From positions 59,189,632 to 59,253,631 of the forward strand of contig OX359246.1 in the NCBI GenBank assembly GCA_947179485.1: a stretch of 64,000 nucleotides of DNA. The letters run 5' to 3'. The stretch's first letter is position 1, and every line of letters begins with the position of its first letter. A model generated the notes under the pieces. The model was not told the origin of the DNA, did not search any database, and worked only from the letters and a program-made list of their open reading frames with translations. The stretch is from Allacma fusca. Its lineage: Eukaryota; Arthropoda; Collembola; Symphypleona; Sminthuridae. Shown here piece by piece: positions 10,301 to 22,553 of this stretch. A program made the translations under genes and the position numbers.

Positions 10301-11110
10301 TACATACGAGCAGGCACTTTTAACTTCCGAAAAAGTCGGTGGAACACATTTTTTAAAATTATCATGAGTTCCTTTGCTAGTTGCAACATGCAAACGTATG
10401 TATATATAAACATATAAGGTTACACATTATTCTTTGGTTTTTGGTCTGGTTCAAGTGTAGAACCATTCAAGATATGCTCCACAAGTATAGTCCCAGTCCA
10501 AGGAACGTTCTCAGGTAGATAAACTGGTTTAGCAGAGTATCACCATGTTTCACTATACACATTTGTACTAATTGTAAGTTTGTTATGCTCTGAAAGAAAA
10601 CTTCATGCAACCAATTTGGTTTTTGTGAGACACTTGGTTCATTTTACTTTTAAACAAGAAAACGTGTCTACATTTTTGTTTTCAATGGAAAATTCGTCTA
10701 ATCCTTTCTCTCTACCCACCGATTACACACGAGATATCTGAAAAAGTGCCAAAAAATGAAAAGGACTGTAAAAGTATTTACTAATTGTACATATCCCTCA
10801 TCATCTCATAGAAGGAGAGGGGTCAAATAAATATAAAATTTCCCAATATTCGGCATTTTCATGTAAAAATTAGTTAGGTTTTTTTAATAGAATATTATTA
10901 AAGGTTTAATTTTTTACTAAAATTTTGAAAATAATACACCCCGTGCAGTAGTTTCAGCGAGCTACCAAACAGATGATCCGGTTAATCATTGTGGAACTGA
11001 GAGTAGTAAGAAAAATGAGGAAATCAAAACCTTTCCCAATTGTGCTTACTTCAAAACAATCCTGTAATGGAAAAGCAGCAAAAATGAAAGCATATAGTAA
11101 AGCAAGGTCT
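10301..11110. repeat. Degenerate repeats: diverged CAGGCACT hAT end plus a second dispersed repeat
   Basis: 10305-10500 aligns by eye with the left part of the CAGGCACTCCGG element at 21086: CAGGCACT end, then TTTGCTAG...GCAAACGTATGTA, then ATAAGGTTACA, then a TGGTCTGGT motif. About 10640-11110 matches 32650-33070, and its last part also matches 54060-54190 and 55310-55370 (shared AAATCAAAACCTTTCCCAAT and AAAGCAGCA blocks). No coding content recognised. Confidence 0.65.
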
Positions 11111-11315
11111 ATGCTTTACTTTCTTGACCTGGTTTTGAGCTACGAGGATGGAGCTTATTTTGAAAAATCTGGAAGAAACTTCTAAAACGTAGGGAATTCA
11201 AATATTTTTTTTACCTTTTCTACTTTTATAAGCTGATGAGCGAAATGTTTTATTGTACTGAGTACATGCATACATATGTAATTAATTACATACACAATTT
11301 TGAAAATTGGTTAAT

Positions 11316-12060
11316 CATAAAATGAGAAATTCAAATTGATCCAACGGTAAATAACTGTGATTGAAATATTTTATAGTATGAAGCAGATTGAGGTTTGTTT
11401 TCGAATATTGTAGAAAACGTTCGTTTGTAAATAAAATGTATAATAAATGATCGAAACAGGGTAATGCCTACTTGAAAATTTGTTGACTGAATATTTCTAA
11501 TAATAATGAACACTGATGACTGGTGAGCAGACATGTGTAACCTCGTGTAGATTTCCCATAAGCGACGTCCCGTGATGACCCTGTGATGTCACACAAGTGT
11601 CGCCTCGGGCTATTTCTGTGTTTTCTGTGAAATACTGTGTTTAAGGCAAAACCAACGACGCGAATCGTTTCCATATAATACCAGGAGCTTAAATTAATTT
11701 TTAGGGCCCCGGATAACAGGATACCAGGCCTAGGTTAGCATGGTTAAATGACGATTACTGCCGTTTGTGTTGGCCAATTAGGACCACACAAAATACAAAC
11801 CCACTTATGGCTTACAGTCTGTTGCTTTATTGTTACTTGTGTGACATCACAGGGTCATCACGGGACGTCGCTTATGGGAAATCTATACGAGGTTACACAT
11901 GTCTGCTGGTGAGTTCATTTAAATAACAACGTGACACAGTGCACATACAATTAGTTGTGCTTAACTAGCATTCACTTATTTCATGATGTTATACCTATTC
12001 ACCATGGTAGTTGTGACGAAGATTTAAACATTCATAGAAGATACTACAATGAGTTTTCAT
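11316..12060. repeat. Receptor-gene upstream module, copy A
   Basis: This block recurs upstream of, or near, the receptor-like copies. It runs AATGAGAAATTCAAAT, a GCAGAT(C/T)GAGG(C/T)TT segment, GAATATTGTAGAAA, ATAATAAATGATCG, CTTGAAAATTTGTTGACTGA, ATAATAATGAACACTGATGA, then GTTGTGCTTAA and TTTCATGATGTTATACC. Related copies lie at about 18720-20370, 26280-26480, 33630-34005, 37490-37690, 56275-56640 and 60225-60370. Here it is interrupted by a MITE at 11528-11905. It may hold the ancestral promoter of the family. Confidence 0.75.
11528..11905. mobile_element. hAT-type MITE with 71-bp near-perfect TIRs
   Basis: The terminal inverted repeats begin CAGACATGTGTAACCTCGT and run 71 bp with one mismatch by eye. 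Perfect 8-bp TSDs CTGGTGAG lie at 11520-11527 and 11906-11913. The other module copies (for example 33855-33890) show the uninterrupted site. The 378-bp element has no ORF of its own. Confidence 0.93.
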
Positions 12061-12273
12061 GGAAGTATGTGAGTACCTTACATCAATAAATTTAGTTCCA
12101 TTCACGTGCACAAATATAACAAATTGAAAATCCAGAAATTATTTAAGTTTTTTATTAAACATCTACTTGGTAATATAAATTTGAAATTAAAATTGATTGT
12201 CTCATTGTCCATAGGCCAGTTTATGAACAGCTCATTCCATTCCATCGTTTCAGGTCAACCTGGAAAAGTTAAA

Positions 12274-12430
12274 ATGATTTCGACGAAGGCTAAAATATTG
12301 CCTTCGTGTTCACCGTCAGCGAAAGATTTTCCACGGCGTCGTATTTTTGGAACAAAAGTAAATGTCGACCAGAAGTTACACAAACAAATTCAAAAATACT
12401 TTGTTGGATGCTTAGCATTTTTAGACAGCA
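12274..12430 (+). pseudogene. Truncated first exon of a receptor-like copy (A0)
   Basis: From ATG 12274 the sequence follows exon 1 of the intact gene at 28017 (ATGATTTCGACGA(A/G)GGCTAA, then GTCGACCAGAAGTTACAC, then TTGTTGGATGCTTAGCATTTT). It has small deletions that shift the frame, and homology ends near 12430. A conserved CAG/GTCAACCTG precedes the ATG, as in the other copies. An equivalent degenerate exon lies at 60562 before copy F, so the pair (relic plus fuller copy) was duplicated as a unit. Confidence 0.75.
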
Positions 12431-12735
12431 CTAAACAGAAACCAACATTTAAATCAAATAATAATTGTCTCGCGTTTTTGCTTGTGCAAATACCAATCTA
12501 ATGGCTCAGTCTGCTCATAAATTGTAGTAAATTGAAAGTTCTTGTCTCCATCATTTTTGTACAAAATATTTACCTTGTTAATTAGATTTATCGTGAGGTA
12601 CCTAGTTCGATAGTACAATTCATGTTATTTAAACATATTCGAGCAGGCCATATTTTCCCAGTGGAACTAAGGCAAAAATAACCATAAATCTGTCATTTCA
12701 ATTCATCGTTGTAGACCATCTTGTTAAAGTCAAAA

Positions 12736-15094
12736 ATGATTCTTCAGAGGCTGAAAAGTTACTTGCCCTTGTATTTACGGTCAGCGAGACATTTTGCATA
12801 GCGCCGTATGGTTGGGATGCAAATAAAAGTCGACCAGCTGTCACTAATAGAAAGAGAAAAATCGCCTGTTGGATATTCAATATCTTTCACATGTTCTGTT
12901 ACTTCTTGCTTTTGGTTTACCAGCTGTCGGTTTTAAGAGTGGATATGTCAATTGGTGTCTTCGTTCTTGGGATCAACGCTTTGTGGATCAATTTATTAAT
13001 ATTATTCGAAAATCTTTCTACAGCCATGTGTTTACGAGATCTTCCCTGGCTTATGGGCCAGTGTTTCATTCTGGCAAAGGAATTAGAAAGTATGCTTGTA
13101 ATAAATGTTATTCTTTACCGTAAAATGTGGGGGATGTGCTCGCATTTGCAGTTTAGATTAGGTATAGGGGAACTTCTAGATTACGGTTAGGGGAGGTCTA
13201 AGCGTAAGAAGATAATTGAGGAAAGGAGAATCGTTTTTTGTTAGGGATATCTAGAGGGGGCTTTTTGCATGCATTTGGGATAGGAGGAGCTTTATAGGTT
13301 ATGGATTGGTGAGTTTTATGCGTTAGGGAAAAGCGAAACGCTTTACATTACGGGTAGCGGGAGCTTATTGTAGGTTTGTATGTGACGGAGAGGAAACTTT
13401 TGATGTTACGTACATATGTATGTAAGGCGGTAGTTTTAAGGGCGCCGCCAGCCCCCTTGTGTTGTCCGTGGGTTGGTTTGTTCCGCGGTTTTCCTCCGAA
13501 CTTACTTCACCGATTTCGTTCAAAAATTTTGTGAACATTTTTTAGGCTACTTCCTCGGATGAGTTCGTTATTGGTTGAAATCGGCCCACGTTTTCGTACG
13601 TCAAAAAATAAAAACGAACATAATCTTTGTTTTCTCCCGATATTGCACCGATTTCAATGAAATGTTTTTATACGTACCAGTCAGTACTACTAACAGTATT
13701 TTTTAAAAATATTTCTAAATTCTGTTTTTTCAAAATGTAATTTTTCAAACATTTTGAACGGTAATTTAATAAATGAACTCAACATACTACAATAATTAAG
13801 TAAGAAAAGTTGGTCGTAGCTGGCGCCGCTCTACGCGACAGCCTTAAATAATCGCCGAGCGATGATTTTTAACAGGTATTTCATTTTCATATACCAGTGG
13901 AGTCCACTTGTTCTATGTACATCATTTAAGCACTGCTGAAACAGGTCGGGAGAAAATAAAGATTTTAATCATTTTTATTTTTTTTACGCACGAACCGATT
14001 TCAACCAATATCGAACTCCTCCGAAACTGAGGGACCAACAGACCCACGGACAACACTATTTTATAAGGGGGCTATAAAAGGGGACCTTAAAAGTTTCAAT
14101 TATTTCTTCAATATGAATATTTTTATAATCAATTGAATTAAACTGGGCTCTTATTATTATTATTTTTTATCTTATTCATTATTGGAGAAGATTAATATTG
14201 GGCTGCTGCATTTCCAGGTTCTGACAATACGAGAACCTAGACGGAGAAACTGCCGGGACCAGACAGTTTGTACGTTGCTATTGTGTCGACACTTCTTCCA
14301 AGTCCAGCGGTTATTGGAGCTGTGTTTGTATTTTCCTTCCTGCATCCGGAATTCTCCTTGCTGTTCTCATCCGTCATCTCTTTACCTGGACACCTGAATT
14401 ACATAATCATTCTTCTGTCAACCATTAGTTCTACATGCGTTGCACTTGCTGTCATTGGAAACTCGGCAATTTGGGGCTATACATTCGTTACATATGTTAT
14501 CACAGTTGACCAGACTTTAAATTATTTGATGTAAGTTCTGCTGTCTACACAGTTGTAAATTTTTAATTCAAATTTTATGTTTGAGCTAAAATAAGACAAA
14601 TGATTTTAACCATATGTTGTAAATCAAATCCTAAGTTTAATTTACTGAAAAATTTTAGAAACAACTCGAGTCACCTATCCTACATGACTTTCCTCAAACT
14701 TTATCAGAAGATCAAAATTCTGGAAATTCACGTAAATTATGTGTTTTCCTATGTGGGCCTGTTTGTTCAGGTATTCTTCATGTAAGAAATAGTCCTGGCC
14801 AGTTTTATTTCCATTAGGTCATCCAAGACCACAATCAAAATAGTGAAAATGATTAGTGGACTGAATGCTGTTCAGAATTTGTTTATCCTTATTAAAGGGA
14901 GTGCAGCGTTACATGACAAATCCGCTGAGCTACTTTCCAGTAAAACAAAATCATACCGACGAGCGCCAAGAATTAGTCGAATACAGCGCTCATTGCGACC
15001 TCTGTACATCCGGTTTGGTGGGCTGTACTACGCGGATAAAGGATTTACATTTGCAACACTCAACCAAACCATTGATTTGCTCCTTGCGAATTAA
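12736..15094 (+). pseudogene. Receptor-like multi-span membrane protein, copy A (pseudogene)
   Basis: Three exons match copy F and the intact copy at 28017. Exon 1 is 12736-13089 (donor GTATGC), exon 2 is 14218-14530 (313 bp, acceptor CCAG, donor GTAAGT), and exon 3 is 14659-15094 (acceptor TTTAG). Exon 1 lacks one base near codon 3 relative to copy F, which shifts the frame. Exon 2 has a TAG at 14238-14240 and exon 3 a TAA at 14783-14785. The remaining sequence still encodes the hydrophobic spans and the terminal QTIDLLLAN. The intron between exons 1 and 2 is about 1.1 kb and contains a repeat element. The family is probably a chemosensory-type receptor, by architecture only. Confidence 0.8.
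13436..14093. repeat. Inverted-end repeat element(s) in intron 1 of copy A
   Basis: The left end holds CAGCCCCCTTGTG then TTGTCCGTGGGT. The right end holds ACCCACGGACAACA then TTTTATAAGGGGGCT, so the ends are inverted. An inner GGCGCCGCCAGC/GCTGGCGCCGC pair at about 13442 and 13821 suggests two nested pieces. Copy F keeps the right-hand part at about 62760-62895. The class is unclear; the ends resemble the GGACAAGACTATTTTAC repeats at 54055-55650. Confidence 0.6.
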
Positions 15095-15103
15095 ACACTG
15101 GGA

Positions 15104-17097
15104 CAAAGATGCACATATGTGTCCGCATTCCTATAACCTTCCTACAAATGGGAACTAAGAATACATCCTACATATCCTATTTAAAGTAATGGAAAACTCT
15201 CGATCCCCCTATATATAGATATAGGATTGCCAAACCTGCTCAAGCTGCCTACCTATTCCCTATATAGGATACAATAGGAGCATACATGCCTATTTCTATC
15301 CTATAAATTTCATTCTGTGTATGAACAGCGATCCTTTAGCGTCCGCACATTACTTATGTATACTCCTTAAATCAGTTCAAAAATCTAACTATCTCAGGAA
15401 GGTAATTACAATGTGTTAAAGTGTAAGCAACATATTAATAATTGATAATTTCCGTATTTTAATCAAAATTATTACCAAGCAATAAGTTTATCAATTAATT
15501 TGTTCATTCATCTTTTAACCACCTCCGACTCGACATAATAGTCTGTATGGAAAATTAAACATTGCTCAAACATATCAAAATGAAAAAACTAAGCAGCAAT
15601 CAGAAAAAGAAAATTAAATATTTTAAAGCTGTTGAGAAGAATGAACCGCAACGATACAAATGAATACTCATTCTGAAACCGCAGAAACCACACTGAATTT
15701 ACAACGTTGAAAGACAATGAAAATACTCCAGAATCGGCCAAAAATTGTGCATGTCTTGTTAGTAAATTATGTATTACCCACGGCTCCTCCAGCGAAAATC
15801 GTATCGCAATGGTTTCCACCTAACAAAGGTAAGACATTCATTATTTTTTAGCTATTCTGGAGTGCGCTCAGTCTTGCTGACGTCATCATCATGGGTGGGT
15901 CCGTCACTACACTATTTGATGACAGGAGGTGATGGCGTTATGAGGGGGTCTTCTTAAAACATACAAAATTTTGATGATATCATTAATGGACACTCCCTTA
16001 TCCGACATACATATACACTAAATCCGAGGATTCCTTCCTATATTTTAGGCAACATTTATATTAGGCATGATATTAACGATATAACGATACGATATTCTCG
16101 TTAATATCGTACATTTTTGACGAACGATATTGAACGATAATTCTCGTTTATTTCAAACGATATATCGTCTCAATAAGGTATCGCACAATCTAGCGATAAT
16201 CGCTGAAACTGTATGTCCATAGCCAAAATGCCCTGGATCATAACGCTGGAACCATTAAAAACTCACTATTACATTATTTCGTTGCTCGGTACTCTATCTA
16301 AGAACAGCAACAATCTTTCTCCGGCCTATAATTATTAGCAAACCTTAAGCCGCCATCAACCCATCTTTTTTATGAATCAAATGTACCATTTTACCAAGTT
16401 TGCAGAGCTGGAAATTTGGCATATCTGCATTACTCCTGACACATTTAAAAAAAACATAAAATGCCAAAACGACGTCCTATAATTATTGAGACAAATTATT
16501 AATAAATAATAATTGAGGATGAGGAGATAACACTGAGACGATTGCTGAGAAAATTGTAAACGAGGATACAGTGACGGGGTCGCATGTGGATTCTTTATAT
16601 TTGAATGACAACTGTTAATATCAATTGATTTTAGGTATTTTTACCATAACAGTAAATTTGGGTCCCCGAATAATATTTCTTAAATATACACCAAAAAATG
16701 AATTTCACGTCAATTGTGCATATAACAGATACGTGGAACCACCGTAAGAAATCCACTTGCATTGTTTTTTATAGTACCCACCATGTTTTGACGGTATAAA
16801 AGTTTATCGTTCATATCGTTCTTCAAAATCTATATCGGGAATTTTTGAATAAACGATTACGATATTAACGAGAGTTTAAAAATGAACGATAATATCATGC
16901 CTAATTTATATGAAACCAAGTCCTGCCTATATTCCTTTATACTTGCAGTATAAAACGTTGCCTATCCTATTCCTATTTTTGCACGCTGAATATTTCGGTT
17001 AATATCCTATCCTACCTACATAAGAAGCTCGATTTTAATGCCTATCCTATTTATATGCCTATACGTCCTATCCTACGAGGAAGGATGTGCACCTTTG
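15104..17097. mobile_element. CAAAGGTG-family MITE with 8-bp TSD, carrying a nested element
   Basis: It starts CAAAGATGCACAT and ends ATGTGCACCTTTG, and is flanked by perfect CACTGGGA direct repeats (15096-15103 and 17098-17105). It inserted 9 bases after the stop codon of pseudogene A. A smaller relative with the same terminal CAAAGGTG lies at 57408-57998. The interior is rich in CCTAT(A)/TATAGG motifs. A hAT element sits inside at 16062-16903. No transposase was found. Confidence 0.85.
16062..16903. mobile_element. Nested hAT-type element with 8-bp TSD
   Basis: The ends TAGGCATGATATTA and TAATATCATGCCTA are inverted. TSD ATTTATAT is perfect on both sides (16054-16061 and 16904-16911). The subterminal (T)AACGATAT arrays resemble those of the element at 8521, so the two are likely related families. 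It is non-autonomous and younger than the MITE that surrounds it. Confidence 0.88.
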
Positions 17098-17105
17098 CAC
17101 TGGGA

Positions 17106-18600
17106 AGTTTGAAAAAGTCATACTTTCACTCTTGTCTGCATGATTCCCTTTACAAAAACGTGAACCTACTACGGCTGTAATATTATTCAAAAGAAAATCT
17201 TCAAACCGCAATACAAAAAAAGATCATCTGATTCAGTATTTCGTAGTACATAATCGAAAATAGACAAGGTTTGGATGGTAGTGTAAATTGTAAATGGAAC
17301 GGGATTGAAAATGCTCTGGTCATTTATGATTAATTAAATACAAGAGTGTAAATTAATTTATTGCATATTCAGGAGCGCACAATGATTGTCCGTTTAAAGC
17401 AGCAAAATGTGCTGATAAATATTGTCACTTGAGTGAATTATATGGTTTTTTTAACCCCATCAATTTTCCATCGTAAATATATATGTAGATGGATATTGAC
17501 ATTCTATGGAATATATGGTAGTGTTTGAGAAAATATTTTTCTTTTATAGGTAGAATATTTTATCCCGTAACCAATTTACAGTAACATCATATAAATTATT
17601 ACATCAAACTTAATCTAGTACTTCCCATTCCCAGTACAGTACGCATCTGTCCTTACGACCATCTGAAATATGTCCTTTCAATTTTTGTAGAACCTTGAAC
17701 ACTATGCGGATATATTCACAAAAAAATATTTGTTGGTTAATTATTTCGAGGAGCAATTGAAGTTGAGAGAAATGAAGTTAATCTACATTCTGTCAATCAG
17801 CCATTTCCCAATAATTTGTCTGTGTTTGCACTGTAATAGCGTGACCCAACGATTGGTCGAAGTGCCAGACATGGCTGCTATGGACATCTGTTCTGGAAAC
17901 TGGCTCAATAAAAGAAATAGGCACCCATCTTTATTTTTCGCCCATATGTTCTTAAACTTCAAATTCGTGTTGACCAGGGTTCAAAATTCAGGAAAATAAC
18001 AAATTCCACAATTTTTAAAATCATTATAAGAATTGAAACTCTTTGAACTTGTAACTCCATGTCAAAATAGTTGCAACAGATTGCAAATAAAATTTCGAAA
18101 TTAGATTGTTATTAAAAAATGTGTAAACAATAATAGGTTGCTTTAAACCCAGTACATAGCATATATATGAGAAAAATCAACAGACGGGAATGCATAATAT
18201 TTTTTGTCAAGTGGTGCAATTTATTGTTAGCATCTTATAATCTCGGGATGGTCTCAATCAATACACACATATGTCCATATAATATGTTGCTCAGGAGAGG
18301 CACTTGAACGTGAACAGACATAGGCTACTGTATTTTACATTCACTGCAAATACCCTTGTTGTTAGTTTATTGTGTGTACTTGGTAAAGCCAACAATGAAT
18401 TCCGTCAAAGTATGCATGCATGTAAATATTCGGCCTGTCAAGTCAACAATGAAATAAAGAATGACATTGAATATGATTACGTTATCTTATATTGTAATAA
18501 ATAATGTTTAGGGCAATAATTACTAATATGAGTAATTACATCAAGGAACGGGGTCTTGAGACTCGAAATTAACATGGCAATGGAAAGGAATGGGTAAGGG
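17106..18600. other. No recognised gene
   Basis: AT-rich sequence with one 89-codon ORF (17730-17999) and one 66-codon ORF (18304-18504). Neither shows a domain, homology within the window or splice context that I can recognise. I see nothing else here. Confidence 0.5.
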
Positions 18601-18967
18601 AAAGTCCGAACAGACAATCAGACACCCCCAAAATCGCGATTGGGATTTGCTTTGCCCCTAAAAAGGACCATTTTACTGTTCTCCTTCGAAGTACCTTCAA
18701 CGTTTACAAACAAATGATTGAAAACTCGGTTAATCATAAAATGAGAAATTCAAATAGTTCCACCGGTAAACAACTGCGATTGAAATAATATATAACATGC
18801 TAGCAGATCGAGGCTTGGTTTCGAATATTGTAGAAACAAACCGTTCAATTGTTTTGCAAAATTTATAATAAACGATCGGATCAAGGTAATTCTTACTTGA
18901 AAATCTGCTGACTGAATGTTTATAATAATAATGAACATTGATGACTGATGAGTTCATTTAAATAATA

Positions 18968-20250
18968 CAGGGTCGTTCGTACATCCTTGGACAGTGACGT
19001 CATGCTTCATAACTTTTAGCGCGACTACAGGACATTTTATATATTTTGAAATGTTGTTAGCAATAACATGACCAACGTGTGTAGAGAATTTCATTGCGCT
19101 TCTCCGAAAACTTTACCCGCTACTACCCTCCAAAGTTGAGAGGTCTATAATATACGTTTCCGGTGAGCGCTTGACCTGATGTCATGGCAGGGGTCACTTA
19201 CAATTTTATAATTTCGTGTTTTTTCATAGCACAGTGACAGCTAGGTTTATTTTCGTAAAAACTAGAGGGTTGGCTATGCCATGACAGCTTCCAGAGCCAA
19301 ACAAAGATAACCTGCGGAAAAGCCCGAAATTCGGTTTTTTCTGCAAGTGGGCTTAGTGACCTCCAGGGTAAATTGATTGCGTCGAATTGAAATCTCCTAG
19401 AACCCTGAGATTCCTGTGTGTACTTTGAATGGAATAATTCGCATGGATATTGTTGTAAGAACCAAAAAGATGATTCGTGTTCGAAGGTCATACGGAATTC
19501 ATACATGGATCATCTCCCGGGCATTTTGTAGGATCCCTGCAGGAATAAAATATATATTGTGTGCGGAAATCGAAGAAGGGATATTCGCCAGTGGTTAGAA
19601 CTCTGGCCTACTAATATAAACAATATTTTAAGAAACATACGGCGACCAGCATACCTAAGGTAAAGGCGGAGGTGAGATTGTTAACAAGCAAATTCACGCC
19701 CGGGTAACTACCGGAAGGGGCTTTCTGCTTCGATTTAAAGTGCCCTTTAAAGTTCACGCCAGTGCAGCCCACTATATTTACTGTGTCTCAAGCCATTTAC
19801 CCCAAGGAAATTTTGGTTAGCACCATGAGGATGATACCGCAAGTTTTAATGGACGTGATAACAGAGAAGACTCATAGATTGCCCAATATACCCGGGCATA
19901 AATAGGTAATCTGAAGAGTAAGACTATTATGATGAAAGTAAGTGAGGCCCACGTATCCATGAAGTCATCTGGAATATCAACACTTGCATATTTTTAATTT
20001 CGGGATAGGGAAATAATTCTTGTACCAACTAGGGTCTCGCCTAGCGCCGGACTCCGGAAACGCCCCCGAGAAGAGGGTCTTACGTTATGCCCTGTAGACT
20101 TTAACCGAACCCGAGAAACCCGGTAAAACTTCGAGGGCATAGCCAAGGATATATGAGGAGCACAAAATAATTTTAATTGTGAATTTAGGCGCCTTCATAG
20201 TTACACAAATTAAATTTAAAAATCGGTCCAAGGATGTACGAACGACCCTG
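18968..20250. mobile_element. TA-inserting (Tc1/mariner-type) element, 1283 bp
   Basis: The inverted ends are CAGGGTCGTTCGTACATCC (TIR about 25 bp), with TA on both sides (18966-18967 and 20251-20252). The empty site reads AATAATACACAGTGC at about 33877-33891 in the duplicate copy. The length fits a mariner, but I recognise no transposase. The two short opposed ORFs (19198-19506 minus, 19416-19598 plus) show no DDE motif I can name. Confidence 0.88.
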
Positions 20251-20587
20251 TACACAGTGCACATACAATTAGTTGTGCTTAATTTGCATTGCATTTTCAT
20301 GATGTTGTACCAATTTACCATGTTGATATAGACATGTTGACATGTCATTTTTCCGCATGGTTGGAATCATGTGAGACCTGATCGTTCCCACTCAAAGGAT
20401 TAATCGTAATATGATTGAATATGTAAATAATTCTTAAAAAATTAATTAAAATCCTAGTCCGAATTTGTTTAATATGTACAGTAGTAAAATTACTATACTT
20501 ACGTACTTCACATGCTAATTATCCAAATTGAGTAAACTATGTAAGACAAATCTGGTATATCGTCTGACAACCAAGTAAATCGTAAAA

Positions 20588-21019
20588 GGGGGCGTTCATA
20601 AATTACGTCATTCAAATTTTGAAGATTTCTGACCCCCCCCCCCCTCCATCATAACGTCATTTGTTGCGGAAGTCATCATAGGTGTGTATGTACGGCGGTA
20701 ACTGGTTACCAGAACTGCTTTCAGGTAGCTGAAGATACGCACCCCTACTCGTACCTGAAATATCAGGTTAATTTTTTTCGTCGAATAGTCTTGATTTTAT
20801 TGCGAATCGAATGGTAACATTGTTAAAATTATCTGCTTAAGAAAACTACTCAGTTTTCCAAAATTTTTACGAAGCTAGTAGATTCACACTTCCAGCAAGC
20901 AATTGTTGCTGACATAATGTTTTCGTCAACCCCCATTCACACCTCATCATTTTCTGTCAAATATTTTCAGCCCCCCCCCCCACCGTACCAAGCACATGAC
21001 GTAATTTATGAACGCTCCC
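20588..21019. mobile_element. MITE with GGG(A/G)GCGTTCATAAATTACG ends
   Basis: The ends GGGGGCGTTCATAAATTACG and CGTAATTTATGAACGCTCCC are inverted. Poly-C tracts lie inside near each end (about 20633-20644 and 20971-20982). The duplicate copy shows the empty site CGTAAAATAAGAAATTAAAT at about 34271-34290, implying a 3-bp AAA duplication. No ORF. It post-dates the segmental duplication. Confidence 0.88.
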
Positions 21020-21085
21020 AAATAAGAAATTAAATTCGACTTAATAGTAAACAACGGGGATTGAAATATTATATTATATGCTAGC

Positions 21086-22525
21086 CAGGCACTCCGGAAC
21101 GTCCGCAAAAGTGGGGGGACATTTTTAAATCAGTTTTAGTTTCTTTGCTCGTGGCCACACACAAACGTATGTAAACATATTTGTACATATAAGGTTACAA
21201 ATTATTTTTCGTTAGCTATATAGTTCATATTAGCATGCAAATTATAGATTTCCTTATTTTTTAAGATTTTTTTGTTTTAAAAGAACAAGCTTTCACAAAA
21301 GGCAAAAACTCAATCCCATATATTAGAAACCTTTTCTTACAAACACTAGACACTAGCAAAATTTCATGGATTTCAAAAAGAGGCATAAAAGAATCCTTGC
21401 ACTGATTGCGAACTAGCTACGGGTTTGATCTGTTCTTTGATTTTTAGGGTGGTCTGGTCCAAGGACCTTTCCGTAAGATCTGTTCCACAATATTGGTCCA
21501 AGGAACATTCTCCGGTAGATTTAATGGTTTAGAAGTGCATGTCAGTGGCCTGGTACATCCATTGGACCAGACCAATTGATCGAAATTTTCTGGCGGTGAA
21601 TACTACTTTGAAGTAAATGTTTCACCAAGCAACGTATATTTAATCATAGTTATTAATATCCTGTTTGAAACTCCTTTGATTGACGTTTTAATACTCTGTT
21701 GTAGTCTTTTCAATAGTATCAGCGCTCGAAAACCTATCGAGTTTATAATGCGCTCTGACCAAATTGCCCGTTATGCTCCTAATACAGGAATGGTATTAAC
21801 TGTCTGGTCCGACATTTTGGAACATATTGGTCTGGCATGAATTTGGGACAAAGTTCAAAGCAAAAGTTTCAAATTATTCAAACTTTTAATTCAGACCAGA
21901 ATTTTGATCTGGATCTATCTTGTAAGAGGTCAAAATGTTGGACAAAGGTAGTGGAAAACAATATTTCAAATTTAATAAGGTCAAAAATAGCAAAGAAAGA
22001 TGGATAGAAAAATATCCTCTAATTCCTTGATGAGCCGCGTTGCGTTGAATTCCTAAGTTGCTATTTAAAGTATGTCCCTATGACACAATTTCAACTGCGA
22101 AAGTTTATTGCAAGACTGACAACATCACTTAAGTAAGTTCAGAATCATTGTCAAGGATGAAATGGGTCGCTTTAAAAAACCTATTTCGGGCTAAACTGTC
22201 ATGACCCCAAACTTTCACTACTTAATTTTGGTAATTACCTAGACGAACCGCGATCTCCACAAGTATGGATATACCAGAATGAAAAGGATATTTGCGGTAA
22301 CACGAAGTAAACATTTTTGTTTACAAGAAACAGACTGTCATGTTTTTTAACTAATAACTATTTGCGCAGTACTTTTTAAAAAATTGAGGCTTTATTGCAG
22401 TCTTAACAGCAAAAAGTGAGGAAAGTGCTTATTTGATTCTTGAAAGGTGGGGGAAAGTAGTACAGCCTGTCTCTCCCTAACGTTTTTTGTAAGGGACAAT
22501 GTCGCTCCTTATTCCGGAGTGCCTG
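21086..22525. mobile_element. CAGGCACTCCGG hAT-like element, copy 1
   Basis: The ends CAGGCACTCCGGAA and TTCCGGAGTGCCTG are inverted. The flanks are ATGCTAGC on the left and AGCTAGCA on the right; in the duplicate copy the right flank is ATGCTAGA, so the original TSD was probably 8 bp. The interior has several TGGTC(T/C)GGTCC-like motifs in both orientations. The same element at the same site is in copy 2 (34350-35796), so it inserted before the duplication. Confidence 0.8.
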
Positions 22526-22553
22526 AGCTAGCATTTATGTATATATTAGATAT

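Noticed and set aside
12869-13123. 84-codon ORF in exon 1 of copy A
   Set aside because: Wrong frame relative to copies B and F; the hydrophobic frame at 12891-13190 is the homologous one.
19198-19598. Opposed ORFs of 102 and 60 codons as candidate transposase
   Set aside because: No DDE/D or helix-turn-helix pattern recognisable; they overlap each other within a TA element.
19580-19740. Possible tRNA-like sequence (AGTGGTTAGAACTCTGGCC)
   Set aside because: No cloverleaf or T-arm consensus could be completed around it.
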